This document shows positions 35,323 through 44,269 of a DNA stretch of 64,000 nucleotides, in pieces; within the stretch, counting starts at the first letter, position 1, and every line of letters begins with the position of its first letter. Both the position numbers and the translations under genes were made by a program. This DNA is from UBA6522 sp965262365. Its GTDB lineage: Bacteria > Pseudomonadota > Gammaproteobacteria > Steroidobacterales > Rariloculaceae. Where the stretch lies: the NCBI GenBank assembly GCA_965262365.1, contig OZ253541.1:2232001-2296000 (forward strand), read 5' to 3'. The notes beneath the pieces are model-generated. The model saw only the letters and a list, made by a program, of their open reading frames with translations. It was not told the origin of the DNA and did no database searches.

Positions 35323-36306
35323 TCAAGCGCGCCGCGCTGCCAGCACCTGTTCCCATTTCCAGGCGTGCGCAACGATGTCTTCCAGCCTTGCGTAGCGCGG
35401 TGTCCAGCCAAGTTCGGTCCTGGCCCGCGTTGAGTCGGCAACGAGACACGCCGGGTCCCCAGGCCGACGCTCGTCATGGACGATCGATATTTCGCGACCG
35501 GTGATGGCCACTGCCTTGTCGATCACTTCTCGCACGGAGAAACCATTTCCATTTCCCAGGTTAAAGGCCGCGCTCTCGGCGCCGTTCCACAGCAAACGCA
35601 TCGCCGACAAGTGCGCGTCGCAAAGATCATTGACGTGAATATAGTCGCGAATGCAGGTGCCATCGGGCGTGTCGTAGTCCGTACCGAACACGGTGACGTT
35701 GTCGCACCGACCTGACGCGGCACGGAGAACCAGGGGGATCAAGTGCGACTCCGGTTCGTGGCATTCGCCAATTGTGCCGCCGGGGTCGGCGCCGGCCGCA
35801 TTGAAATAGCGCAGGCACACTGACTTTAGACCGTAGGCTACATCGTAATCCCCCAGCATTTGTTCAACCATGAGCTTGGTTCGTCCGTACGGGTTTATCG
35901 GCTCCTTGACGTGTGTTTCGTTGATTCGCGGATGACGCGGTTGGCCGAAGATTGCCGCCGTAGACGAGAAGATGAAATGGTTGATGTCATGTGCCCGCAT
36001 GGCGTCAAGCAGGGCCTGCGTGTTGAACACGTTATTGACATAGTATTTCGCGGGGTTTGTAACCGACTCGCCGACTACCATATGCGCGGCGAAATGCATG
36101 ACGCCATCGAACTTGGCGTTGTCAAACAAGTGACTTAGCAGATCGCCGTCGCCGAGGTCACCCTTGACGAACTTCCCGTGCGTCACGGCGTCGCGCCGGC
36201 CTGACGACAAATTGTCCAGCGTGGTGACATCAATGCCGGCCTCAGCCAGGCGCTTGACCATGTGCGACCCAATGTAGCCTCCGCCTCCTACGACCAGTAC
36301 ATGCAT
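35323..36306 (-). CDS. galE: UDP-glucose 4-epimerase
   Basis: 327 residues from MHVLVVGGGGYIGSHM, chosen because the Rossmann GGGGYIGSH must be at the start. NAD-binding and catalytic motifs: FSSTAAIFG (Ser of the S-Y-K triad), PYGRTKLMVEQ (Tyr and Lys), LRYFNAAGADP and DYIHVNDLCDAH. It interconverts UDP-glucose and UDP-galactose. The galactose may feed the nearby family-25 transferase. Confidence 0.95.
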   Translation of the reverse strand: MHVLVVGGGGYIGSHMVKRLAEAGIDVTTLDNLSSGRRDAVTHGKFVKGDLGDGDLLSHLFDNAKFDGVMHFAAHMVVGESVTNPAKYYVNNVFNTQALLDAMRAHDINHFIFSSTAAIFGQPRHPRINETHVKEPINPYGRTKLMVEQMLGDYDVAYGLKSVCLRYFNAAGADPGGTIGECHEPESHLIPLVLRAASGRCDNVTVFGTDYDTPDGTCIRDYIHVNDLCDAHLSAMRLLWNGAESAAFNLGNGNGFSVREVIDKAVAITGREISIVHDERRPGDPACLVADSTRARTELGWTPRYARLEDIVAHAWKWEQVLAARRA

Positions 36307-36533
36307 TCGTTGCGCTTGCCTTACTGGGGTCACCCGGCCCCGGAAATTGCACCAATCGCTGATTTTAGCCCGAAGCCTTAAGGAAATGGCTGAACGATTC
36401 ATTACACACCTGTTCGACAGGTCTATACTTCATGCCCGGGCTGCGTATCGGCCCGAAGTTGCGACAACACTATTCGCTGGCGAAATGGGTTACGTAGTGC
36501 CGTAAGTCCACGGATTCCGGACCGGAGAAAATA

Positions 36534-37259
36534 TTGAAAACGCTTCTGCTTTTCGCGAGCGTCGTGGTGGGCATTGCCAGTTATCAGACCGCCGGCGCTC
36601 AGGGAACGGCAGGCTCCGGAGCGGATTTTTTCGGCATTTATATCCAGAAGGTCCTCCTGGGAAGGCGTCCGATGGAGCCCGATACCGAACCCGACGCGAT
36701 TCCTTACACCGCGCAGGGGCAGCGTGCATTCGATGAGCATGACCCGGATCTCGACCCCAGAAAATTAGACGACTGCGCGACGGATCCCATTCCCAGAATC
36801 CTCTGGAACCCCGACCCTGTGGAGATCCGTGAGGAGGGCGGAAAGCTCGTGTTTGATTTTGAGCGGGGCGGCGTCGTCCGGGCCATCGTCATGGATGGGA
36901 CGCCCCCGGCAGCGAACCAGCCGGACACTCATCTCGGTTATTCGGTGGGACGTTGGGAGGGAGACGTCCTGATCATCGAAACGACGCACATGTCAGGTGG
37001 CGTCCTGAGCGGCAATGGGCGGCCAATCAGTCCGGATGGCCGGGTCACGGAGCGTTATTGGCGCGAGCCTGGATCGAATGATCTGCGGATGGAGTTGGAG
37101 ATCGACGATCCCGTGAACTACACCGAGCCCTTCAAGTTGGGCCGCGCGTTTGTCTGGGCGCCGCATGAGGAAATCCGCCCCTGGAATTGTGTCAGCCTGG
37201 GGCCGAAAGATACGCCACCCGACCTCGACGAATTGACACGAATGTTGGAGGAGCTCTGA
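36534..37259 (+). CDS. Exported single-domain member of the DUF6152-associated family
   Basis: 241 residues from a TTG at 36534, supported by GGAGA about 7 bp upstream and a signal peptide (MKTLLLFASVVVGIASYQTAGAQ). It lacks the DUF6152 part. The second domain is recognisable from LGYSVGRWEGDVLIIET and ERYWREPGSNDLRMELEI, followed by DDPVNYTEPFKLG. The gene stands before the ABC operon on the same strand, 77 bp away. No function known to me. Confidence 0.8.
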   Translation: MKTLLLFASVVVGIASYQTAGAQGTAGSGADFFGIYIQKVLLGRRPMEPDTEPDAIPYTAQGQRAFDEHDPDLDPRKLDDCATDPIPRILWNPDPVEIREEGGKLVFDFERGGVVRAIVMDGTPPAANQPDTHLGYSVGRWEGDVLIIETTHMSGGVLSGNGRPISPDGRVTERYWREPGSNDLRMELEIDDPVNYTEPFKLGRAFVWAPHEEIRPWNCVSLGPKDTPPDLDELTRMLEEL

Positions 37260-37336
37260 TCCGGAGTCCAAGCGATGTTGACACCCTTATCTGACTGTAC
37301 TAGATTACTAGGACACTCAATCAAAGGATCGCCAAC

Positions 37337-38185
37337 ATGCTCGAAGTCAGGCAGGTCAATTTCGGTTACGGCACCGACCCGCTGTTTCTCGACACGGACC
37401 TGACACTCGCACCCGGCCACATCTACGGACTGCTGGGGCTCAACGGCGCCGGCAAGTCGACGTTGCTCAAGCTCATGACCGGGTTACTGTTCCCGAATTC
37501 AGGGCAAATCGATGCGTGCGGTTACGATCCCGCCCGGCGCGACCCCGGATTCCTGGCCAAGGTCTTCCTGCTGCCGGAGGAACTCAACGTCCCCGGTGTC
37601 ACCGGCAAGGAATTCGTCGCCGTGCGCTCGCCGTTCTATCGGGATTTCGATCGGGCGCAAATGCAACGCTATCTCGAGGAGTTCGAGATACCCGAGAACA
37701 AGCTACTCACCGCGCTCTCCCACGGACAGCAAAAAAAGTTCCTGCTGTCGTTCGGCCTGGCATGCAATGCGTCTCTGGTGCTCCTGGATGAGCCGACCAA
37801 CGGGCTGGATATCCCGTCCAAGGGGCTGTTCAGGCGCCTGGTGGCCGAAGCGCTGAGCGATGACCGGACCATCGTCGTCTCGACCCACCAGGTCAGGGAC
37901 GTGGAGTCGCTGGTGGACCTGATCGTAATACTGCATGAGGGCAAGGTGCTGTTGAACCACACCGTGTCCGAACTCAGCGGCAACCTGCGATTTGCCGTCA
38001 GTGGCAACCGCCCCGAGGCAGGCGACGGCCTGATCTATTCCGAGCGCACCGTAGGCGGCTACGCCAGCGTCTGGAAGGACAGCGGCAGCGGGGAAGGAGG
38101 ACTGGATCTGGAACTGCTTTTCAAGGCCGTCATCGCGAACCCCGGGACCTGCGCCGCACTGCTCACAAGGGAGAACCACAAATGA
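37337..38185 (+). CDS. ABC transporter ATP-binding protein
   Basis: A 282-residue protein with Walker A GLNGAGKSTLLKLM (about 34-47), signature ALSHGQQKKFLLSFG (LSHGQ in place of LSGGQ), Walker B LVLLDEPTNGLD, and the H-loop STHQ. The sequence resembles the YtrB/CcmA-type two-component exporters. Its stop overlaps the ATG of the permease gene (ATGA), so the two are coupled. Confidence 0.9.
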   Translation: MLEVRQVNFGYGTDPLFLDTDLTLAPGHIYGLLGLNGAGKSTLLKLMTGLLFPNSGQIDACGYDPARRDPGFLAKVFLLPEELNVPGVTGKEFVAVRSPFYRDFDRAQMQRYLEEFEIPENKLLTALSHGQQKKFLLSFGLACNASLVLLDEPTNGLDIPSKGLFRRLVAEALSDDRTIVVSTHQVRDVESLVDLIVILHEGKVLLNHTVSELSGNLRFAVSGNRPEAGDGLIYSERTVGGYASVWKDSGSGEGGLDLELLFKAVIANPGTCAALLTRENHK

Positions 38186-38949
38186 ACGAGCACTTCTCGA
38201 TCGAGCGCCTTTGGTGGCTGTTGCGCGCCGATTTCACCGCAGGCTATCGCTCCCTGCTGACCGTGTCCGCAACGCTGGCCGGGGTCATCCTGATCGCCTC
38301 CCTGATTTCATTCGAGCCCGGCGGCGCGGCTCAAGGCTTCTACGCGTCGTGGTACGGCGGGATGCTGTATGTCTGGGGCGTCATCGCCTCGAGCCGCGCC
38401 TTCAGAGAGCTTCACGACAAGACCAGAAATGAGGCGTACCTGCTGATACCCGCCTCGGCGATCGAGAAGACCGTGACTCGCCTGCTCACGGTGACGATCG
38501 GACTCGCCGTCTACCTGCTGATATTCACCACCGTGGTTTCATTCCTCGTCGAAAGCGTGTTCCGGTTGTTGCCGGGAACCGGTTACGGCCTGTTCAATCC
38601 GCTCGACGCCCAGTTGTGGCCGCTGATTACCGGCTATTTCTTCCTGCAGTCCTTCTTTTTTCTCGGCTCGGCCTGGTTCAGGAAACGGCATTTCATCAAG
38701 ACCAGCCTGGTCATCACGCTGGTTGGAATCGGGTTTGCGCTGTTCGCGTTTCTCACGTTGCGACTTGTGTTTGCACCAGCAGACATGGCCGACCTGGAAG
38801 GCCTCGTTGCGCGGGCGGCGGGATCATACCAGGGCCTGCTCCAGTCGTTGGAGGCGCTTCGCACAATCTTTGCAATCGTGTTGCCCCTCGCGTGCTGGAC
38901 GATTGCATGGCTGAGGGTCCGGGAGACGCAAGTCAGCGATGGAGTTTAG
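38182..38949 (+). CDS. ABC transporter permease, ABC-2 type
   Basis: A 255-residue membrane protein with about six hydrophobic segments (SLLTVSATLAGVILIASLI, LTVTIGLAVYLLIFTTVVS, FFLQSFFFLGSAWF, VITLVGIGFALFAFLTLRL, IVLPLACWTIAWL). It contains no binding-protein interaction signature, as expected for an exporter. It overlaps the ATPase by 4 bp and the regulator by 11 bp. Confidence 0.8.
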   Translation: MNEHFSIERLWWLLRADFTAGYRSLLTVSATLAGVILIASLISFEPGGAAQGFYASWYGGMLYVWGVIASSRAFRELHDKTRNEAYLLIPASAIEKTVTRLLTVTIGLAVYLLIFTTVVSFLVESVFRLLPGTGYGLFNPLDAQLWPLITGYFFLQSFFFLGSAWFRKRHFIKTSLVITLVGIGFALFAFLTLRLVFAPADMADLEGLVARAAGSYQGLLQSLEALRTIFAIVLPLACWTIAWLRVRETQVSDGV

Positions 38950-39310
38950 CGAGCCCAGAGGCATCTACCTGCAGATCGCGGACCGGATCCGCGACCGCAT
39001 CCTGCAGGGCGAATGGAAGGCCGGGGAACGGATTCCATCCATTCGCGAACTGGCCATCGAGCTGGGCGTGAATCCGAATACGGTGACCAGGAGTTACCAG
39101 GCGCTACTGGATTGGGGCATCGTCGCCAATCAGCGAGGACGCGGTTATTTCGTCAGCGACCGGGCAGGCGAACGGGCGTTGAGAGCAATGAGAGAGGAAT
39201 TCGTGCGCGACGAGCTTCCCAAGGTCGTTCGCGCCATGAAAACGCTGGGTATCGGTATCGATGAACTGGCCGAATACCTGGCTCAACAAGACGGAGATCA
39301 AGAAACATGA
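38939..39310 (+). CDS. GntR-family regulator, YtrA subfamily
   Basis: A 123-residue protein. The winged helix is YLQIADRIRDRILQGEWKAG, IPSIRELAIELGVNPNTVTRSYQ and GIVANQRGRGYFVSD (all GntR consensus). The short C-terminal helix region without a ligand domain is typical of YtrA. YtrA-type genes usually precede their ABC genes; here it is third. It probably controls this operon. Its stop overlaps the next ATG. Confidence 0.9.
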   Translation: MEFSEPRGIYLQIADRIRDRILQGEWKAGERIPSIRELAIELGVNPNTVTRSYQALLDWGIVANQRGRGYFVSDRAGERALRAMREEFVRDELPKVVRAMKTLGIGIDELAEYLAQQDGDQET

Positions 39311-40029
39311 AACCAAGCACAATCGCACTATTGTCGGTAGGCGGAATCTTTGTGGGGGCCATTGTCGCGGCCGCGATGGTTGCGCGAGTTTCCCTGGGTT
39401 GGGTCGGCCAAGTGGTCGGACAGAACCGCATCGACCCAGGCGAGATGACGACGGTGAACCGTGATCTCAGCGGTTTCGACAGCATCGAAATCAACGGCAC
39501 CTGGAACGTCGTCGTCAGCCAGGGAGACGAGTGGCAGGTGGAACTGTCCTATCCGGAGAATTACCTGGAAGAATTCGAAGTATCGGTGGACGGCGATCAT
39601 CTAAGCCTGGACGGAGCTGAGTCACGATCCTTTTTCGGTCGGTCAAGCGCGCAATTCGCGGCAGATATCGTCATGCCGGCACTGGTGGAACTGGAAGTTG
39701 CCGGCAGCAGTCGCGTGACGCTTTCCGGCTTTGAAGGCGAACAACTCACGATCGATGCTGCCGGCGCGACCCAAATTACCGGGGAAGACGGCCGTTACGG
39801 CGAGCTTGAGTTGTCAGTGGCCGGAGCCAACGACATCCAGCTCGCCGGCTTTGTCTTCACCGATGCAGACGTGGATCTGGCCGGCGCTTCCAGCCTGACG
39901 CTGACGATGGACGGTGGAGAATTGACTGGCGGCCTTGCCGGCGCCGGGAAAGTCGAGTACTTCGGTACGGTCTCGCGGGAAGCTATCGATGTCGCCGGGT
40001 TCGGTTCGGTGGGGCCGGGAGAGCGTTAA
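39307..40029 (+). CDS. DUF2807 (head GIN domain) protein
   Basis: A 240-residue protein. A single hydrophobic N-terminal anchor (about residues 5-27) is followed by a beta-solenoid-like domain: LSGFDSIEINGTWNVVVSQG, then ITGEDGRYGELELSVAGAND and VDLAGASSLTLTMDGGEL. This is typical of DUF2807 (putative adhesin head domain). It starts with ATGA overlap, so it is the fourth operon gene, and its role with an ABC exporter is unknown. Confidence 0.8.
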   Translation: MKPSTIALLSVGGIFVGAIVAAAMVARVSLGWVGQVVGQNRIDPGEMTTVNRDLSGFDSIEINGTWNVVVSQGDEWQVELSYPENYLEEFEVSVDGDHLSLDGAESRSFFGRSSAQFAADIVMPALVELEVAGSSRVTLSGFEGEQLTIDAAGATQITGEDGRYGELELSVAGANDIQLAGFVFTDADVDLAGASSLTLTMDGGELTGGLAGAGKVEYFGTVSREAIDVAGFGSVGPGER

Positions 40030-40072
40030 CCCCGGCATGCCGAAGCGTTCCGCCGTTCATGGGAAGACAATT

Positions 40073-41230
40073 TCAGAGCGACCGGCAAACCTTCACGATT
40101 CGCTCCGCTTCTTCGATCCCGTTGTAAACGTGAGGCGACAGCCGCACGCCCTGGCGGCGCCAGTCGCAGGCAATGCCTTCGTTGGCCAGGTGAGCGACGG
40201 CCGCTGCGTTGTCGCCGAAGTCGAGAACGAGCGTTCCGCCGCGTCGTCCGGGATCGGTGGGAGAAACGAGGGTCTGCCGCTCGATACCGGCGCTCATGAG
40301 ATCAAGCAGGAGCTGGTTGTGCCGGCGGATCTCGTCGATCCCCATACCCAGTAGCAGTCGCACACCGGATTCCGCCACGACGTACGGCCAGACGCTCGGC
40401 GTACCGCCCCAGAAACGTTTCGCCCCGGGCGCGTAGCGAAACTCGCGAACGTCGAATTCGAACGGGTCCTCGTGGGAAAACCAACCGACATCGAGCGGCT
40501 CGCACTGCCCGCATATCTCGTCCGCGGCATAAAGAAATCCCGCCCCCGGGCCGCCGCAGAGCCACTTGACGCAGGAGCCGATGGCGAAATCGGCCGGCAG
40601 TTCGCTCAGGTCGATCGGAATCACGCCCGCCGACTGAGCCACGTCGAGCACACTGAATATCTCTCGCTCGCGGCAAAGTCGCGCGATCTGTTGCGCGGGC
40701 AGCCGCACCCCGGTGTTGGATTGCACATGGGTGATCAACGCTAGCTGCACATCACCGGCCAGAGCGTCGTCCCACACCGAGAGGTCCGTCAGGTCCGCAC
40801 CGCCTGACAGATACTGAAGCTCGTACCCGACGCGTCGTGCCTGGGCCATGACGAACCCGAGCGACGGAAAGTCGTCTTCGGACAGCAGCAGCCTCGTGCG
40901 CCCCTTGCGTTCGGGGAGCGCGTAGAGAAGTTTCGCAAGCGCGCTGGAGACGTTTGTCTGCGGACAGACGCTGTGGACCGGCGCTCCGAGCAACTCTGCG
41001 ATCGCCTCGATGAACGACTCGACGGCCTGGACCCATTGCGGCCACACTTCGCCTCGATTCCGCCACGGCTGCAGGCCCCTGGACTGGAGCGCTTGCGCCG
41101 CAGTCGCCGGCAGGCAACCGATGGAGTGGCTCAGGAAGTAGGCGCCGTCGGGAACGTGGAATGACCCGCGAACACTGTCGAAATTCACCGGCTCAACCGA
41201 TGCTCTTACGACAGACGCCGTATTCGGCAC
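40073..41230 (-). CDS. Kynureninase-like class V aminotransferase
   Basis: Up to 385 residues from a GTG. A second GTG at 41188 would remove a 38-bp overlap with the upstream gene and start at NFDSVRGSFHVPDG, which is how kynureninases begin. PLP motifs: the binding Asp in SVLDVAQSAG (about Asp196) and GSCVKWLCGGPGAGF (Lys222). The CGGPG segment after Lys matches kynureninases and related lyases. It lies next to tryptophan 2,3-dioxygenase. Degradation of kynurenine to anthranilate is proposed, but a cysteine desulfurase-type activity cannot be excluded. Confidence 0.75.
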   Translation of the reverse strand: MPNTASVVRASVEPVNFDSVRGSFHVPDGAYFLSHSIGCLPATAAQALQSRGLQPWRNRGEVWPQWVQAVESFIEAIAELLGAPVHSVCPQTNVSSALAKLLYALPERKGRTRLLLSEDDFPSLGFVMAQARRVGYELQYLSGGADLTDLSVWDDALAGDVQLALITHVQSNTGVRLPAQQIARLCREREIFSVLDVAQSAGVIPIDLSELPADFAIGSCVKWLCGGPGAGFLYAADEICGQCEPLDVGWFSHEDPFEFDVREFRYAPGAKRFWGGTPSVWPYVVAESGVRLLLGMGIDEIRRHNQLLLDLMSAGIERQTLVSPTDPGRRGGTLVLDFGDNAAAVAHLANEGIACDWRRQGVRLSPHVYNGIEEAERIVKVCRSL

Positions 41231-41978
41231 CCCACGCGTTCGTCATCTTGTAGCGGATATTCCAGAGTTCCGGAAAGAAGCGGGTTCCCGCGCCCTTGCG
41301 CAGCAACTCCACCGACCGTCCCTTGAGCGAGCGTGCATCCATGCCGATGGATCGGTAGATCAATTGAACGTGATCCTGGCGGAATTTCTGGAACAGCTCG
41401 TCGAAATCGAGCAGCGCTTCGGCGACCACGTAGGCGTCGCAGTGCCGGTACTCGGAATCGTAGATTTTCTCGATCGTCAATCCGCCGCGCACGAGATAGT
41501 GCTCGACGAAGCTTTGCCACAGTTTCTTCGGCATCTGCAACAGGGTGCGGAATCCCGGCGATTCCTGACCGCTGCCGTTACCTAGTTGCAGGCGGATTTC
41601 CTGATACTCCTTGGGGGACATGGTCTCCAGCAGTCTCAGTTGCGCCGACATCAGGCGCAGCGTGATGCGGATGCGCCGAAACAACGTCACGACCCGGTTC
41701 GTGTTGCGCTCGCGAAGGTAGTCGTCGACATCCAGCAGCGTGTAGGCGATGAGCTTCATCCATAGCTCCTCGACCTGGTGCACGATCTGAAACTGCAACT
41801 CGTCCGCGTTGCACAGCTCGTCAAAATCTTTCTGGCAGGAAAGGAGGCGTTTGGTATCGAGGTAGATCTCGTAGTCGAGATCCCCTCCGCCATTCATGAT
41901 CGAGTAGAAATGCGCTCGGTCCACGGGTCCGTGCTCCGCTGAGGTCTTGCTGTGCCTAGAATATAGCACTATCGACAT
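41193..41978 (-). CDS. Tryptophan 2,3-dioxygenase family
   Basis: A 261-residue protein, close to the usual 280. The haem/substrate region is FQIVHQVEELWMKL (His67), which matches the TDO consensus HQxxELW. FRRIRITLRLMSAQLRLLETM and EYQEIRLQLGNGSGQESPGF are also TDO-like. The enzyme opens the indole ring of tryptophan to N-formylkynurenine. The next gene is kynureninase-like. A formamidase was not seen, and is not always linked. Confidence 0.85.
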   Translation of the reverse strand: MSIVLYSRHSKTSAEHGPVDRAHFYSIMNGGGDLDYEIYLDTKRLLSCQKDFDELCNADELQFQIVHQVEELWMKLIAYTLLDVDDYLRERNTNRVVTLFRRIRITLRLMSAQLRLLETMSPKEYQEIRLQLGNGSGQESPGFRTLLQMPKKLWQSFVEHYLVRGGLTIEKIYDSEYRHCDAYVVAEALLDFDELFQKFRQDHVQLIYRSIGMDARSLKGRSVELLRKGAGTRFFPELWNIRYKMTNAWGAEYGVCRKSIG

Positions 41979-42004
41979 GGAAGTAATGACTATTTTATGT
42001 TAGT

Positions 42005-42033
42005 TTAAGTACTATTATTAGTATAATATACTA
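42005..42033 (+). promoter_or_regulatory. AT-rich divergent promoter with inverted repeat, candidate Lrp-type operator
   Basis: TATAAT at 42022-42027 with TTTAAG about 11 bp upstream resembles a promoter. TAGTAT (42019-42024) and ATACTA (42028-42033) form an inverted repeat with a 3-bp gap. The region lies between TDO (minus) and the Lrp-type gene (plus), where autoregulated Lrp proteins usually bind. Confidence 0.5.
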
Positions 42034-42058
42034 CTTTATCGTTCAGGATTAGCATAAA

Positions 42059-42520
42059 TTGCCTGACTTGGACCATATCGACCGAAAGCTGCTACGCGAA
42101 TTGCAAGCCGACGGCAGGGCGACAAACGTGGAACTCGCCGAACGCGTCAATCTCTCGCATACGCCGTGTCTCAGGCGGGTGCGCAAGCTTGAGGCAAGTG
42201 GTGTCATCAAGCGCTATACGGCCATCCTCGATCAGGAGGCGATCGGACTGGATATCGGTGCATTCGCTTTCGTGAAGCTGGACAGGAACACCGCCGCCAA
42301 AGGCGAGACCTTCGAGCGATCGGTGGCGGGTCTGTCCGAGGTGATGGAATGCTGCGTGGTCACCGGCGGCCACGACTACGTTTTGCGAATCGTGGCGCCC
42401 GACCTCGGCGCATACGAGCGGTTCGTGAAGGAAAAACTGGCGACGATCGAAGGTGTCGCCGACATCGAGACGATGATCATCCTCAAACAGACGATGTTCC
42501 GCTCGGTGCTTCCTCTCTAG
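42059..42520 (+). CDS. Lrp/AsnC-type regulator
   Basis: A 153-residue protein from a TTG (MPDLDHIDRKLLRELQ; AGGA about 10 bp upstream). The N-terminal HTH is DHIDRKLLRELQADGRATNVELAERVNLSHTPCLRRVRKLE (residues about 5-45). The C-terminal RAM domain is seen in the alternating beta strands CCVVTGGHDYVLRIV. Lrp-type proteins sense amino acids. Divergent placement suggests control of the tryptophan catabolic genes. Confidence 0.9.
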   Translation: MPDLDHIDRKLLRELQADGRATNVELAERVNLSHTPCLRRVRKLEASGVIKRYTAILDQEAIGLDIGAFAFVKLDRNTAAKGETFERSVAGLSEVMECCVVTGGHDYVLRIVAPDLGAYERFVKEKLATIEGVADIETMIILKQTMFRSVLPL

Positions 42521-42621
42521 CAGTATTCGCGGCGGGGTTCGCCGCGCTGACGCGTAGGGAACCAGCGCGCAGTCCACGCGGTTGTTCCATGGAAGCCGCC
42601 TACTCCCGGAATAATCGGCCT

Positions 42622-43983
42622 CTACTCCCGAATCATCACCGCCTGCGCCCGCAGTTCCGCCAGGATTGCGTCGACGTTGCTGCCGTTCCGTATCAGGTTT
42701 TCCTGCTCCATCGGGTCCGCCTGCAGGTCATACAGTTCCTCCGGGCGTGGCAGTTGTTGCATCAGCTTGTACTGGTCGTTTCGGATCGCCCATTCGTCCC
42801 GGTTGCTGTCCACGACCACCACTTCGGTGTAGGCGTAACTGCGTGGGTCCGGACCGGCGCTGGAGAGCAGGTCCGCGAAGCTCAGGCTGTCATTGAACTC
42901 CGTCGTACCTGCACCTGCGAGATTTGCGATCGTCGCGAACAGGTCCACGCTGGATACGAGCGCGTCCTCGCGTTCGCCCATGCGCGTGACGCCCCGGCCC
43001 GAGACGATCATCGGTACCGCCACACCCCCCTGGTAGACGGAGCCCTTGCCGCGCTGCCGCGGCGTACCCTGGTACACGCGCCGCGGAGTGCCGTTATCAC
43101 CCATGTAAATGATCACCGTGTTCTCCCGTGTAGCGGCGGAGAGCGAGTCCAGAAGCCGGCCAATCTCATGGTCCATGGCTTCGATCGCGGCCAGGTAGTA
43201 GGGCAAGGGATCCCGATTGATAGCCTGCGGATCGGGGGACAGCGAGTCCCTGTCGTGCAGGTCGAGCGGCGGCAGGTGGAACGGCGTATGCGGCGCGTTG
43301 AACGCCAGCCAGGCGAACCATGGCTCCTCCTGACCGGCAATCCAGTCGATGGCGAGGTCGGCAAACCGGGTCGTGGTATAGACGTCGCTTGGCGATTCGC
43401 GGCCATTTTCGACCATTGTCCAATCAAAATAGTCCGCTACGCCCCCTCCATCGAACCCGGCGAAGTGATCGATTCCCATCAAATTGGGATTGTCGATACC
43501 GCCATTGTCGGGTCCCGACAAGTGCCACTTGCCGAACACTGCATGGGTATAGGCATTGGGCACGTTGGTATCGATGAAGGACTGCAGGGAGGTCTCATTC
43601 GACGAAATCGGGTCTTGCGGCGACAACACCCCCGTGCGGATGCCGTAGCGGCCAGTGAGAATGGTTGCCCGGGTCGGCGAACACAGCGGCGACGCCCAGG
43701 CGTTATCGAAAATCAGGCCGTTCGCCGCCAGTTCGTCCAGGGTGGGCGTCGTCGGCAAGTCGGTCCCCACCTGATAGCCGGACGAGGCATCCAGGCCCAG
43801 ATCGTCGGAAATGATCAGCAGGATGTTTGGGCGTTCATTCAAGGTGGGGCCGGGCTGGGTTCCGCTTCCGGTTCCGGTTCCGGTTCCGGTTCCGCTGTCC
43901 CCGCCGTCAGTGCTGCCGTCGCCTCCTCCGGCACAGCCTGCAAGCGCCGCCGACGTAAGAATCCAGAACAGGCCAGTACGCAT
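42622..43983 (-). CDS. Lipoprotein sulfatase with formylglycine motif
   Basis: 453 residues from MRTGLFWILTSAALAGC (lipobox at the Cys), preferred over 44016. DD at about 60-61 starts the metal site, and CSPTR at 101-105 is the formylglycine motif. GKWHL and GDNGT complete the family. Type I sulfatases need activation of Cys to formylglycine by a maturase, not seen here. A Gly-Thr linker (residues about 31-40) encoded by a GGTTCC hexamer repeat separates lipid anchor and enzyme. Confidence 0.85.
   Translation of the reverse strand: MRTGLFWILTSAALAGCAGGGDGSTDGGDSGTGTGTGTGSGTQPGPTLNERPNILLIISDDLGLDASSGYQVGTDLPTTPTLDELAANGLIFDNAWASPLCSPTRATILTGRYGIRTGVLSPQDPISSNETSLQSFIDTNVPNAYTHAVFGKWHLSGPDNGGIDNPNLMGIDHFAGFDGGGVADYFDWTMVENGRESPSDVYTTTRFADLAIDWIAGQEEPWFAWLAFNAPHTPFHLPPLDLHDRDSLSPDPQAINRDPLPYYLAAIEAMDHEIGRLLDSLSAATRENTVIIYMGDNGTPRRVYQGTPRQRGKGSVYQGGVAVPMIVSGRGVTRMGEREDALVSSVDLFATIANLAGAGTTEFNDSLSFADLLSSAGPDPRSYAYTEVVVVDSNRDEWAIRNDQYKLMQQLPRPEELYDLQADPMEQENLIRNGSNVDAILAELRAQAVMIRE
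43859..43896 (-). repeat. GGTTCC-type hexamer microsatellite
   Basis: About six hexamers, mostly GGTTCC, in the coding region of the sulfatase linker. In-frame variation would change Gly-Thr linker length without frameshift. Confidence 0.7.
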
Positions 43984-44269
43984 GTTGTCCACCTTCTTCC
44001 ACTTGTTACCGGCCATGCAAAATGGCGCACCAATACTGGATACGGCCTGGCAGCTCGTGGCAAGAGTCTCCGGAATCGGCGGAACGCATATCTGGCGTCT
44101 TTCGAGAGTTTAGAGGATTCCGGCGGGCAAGTTTATCTGCCAGCATTTTCTGCCCCCCGAAAACACCCGTATCGCGGATTTCCTGGAGACAGCCGGAATT
44201 GCCGGAGCCCCTCGGCGCCTCTTGCACGAGCGGCGAGGACAATGCGTATACTTGTGGAGGCGCATAGAC

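Noticed and set aside
43859..43896. Hexamer repeat as a phase-variation switch
   Set aside because: The period is a multiple of three, so changes would not alter the frame.
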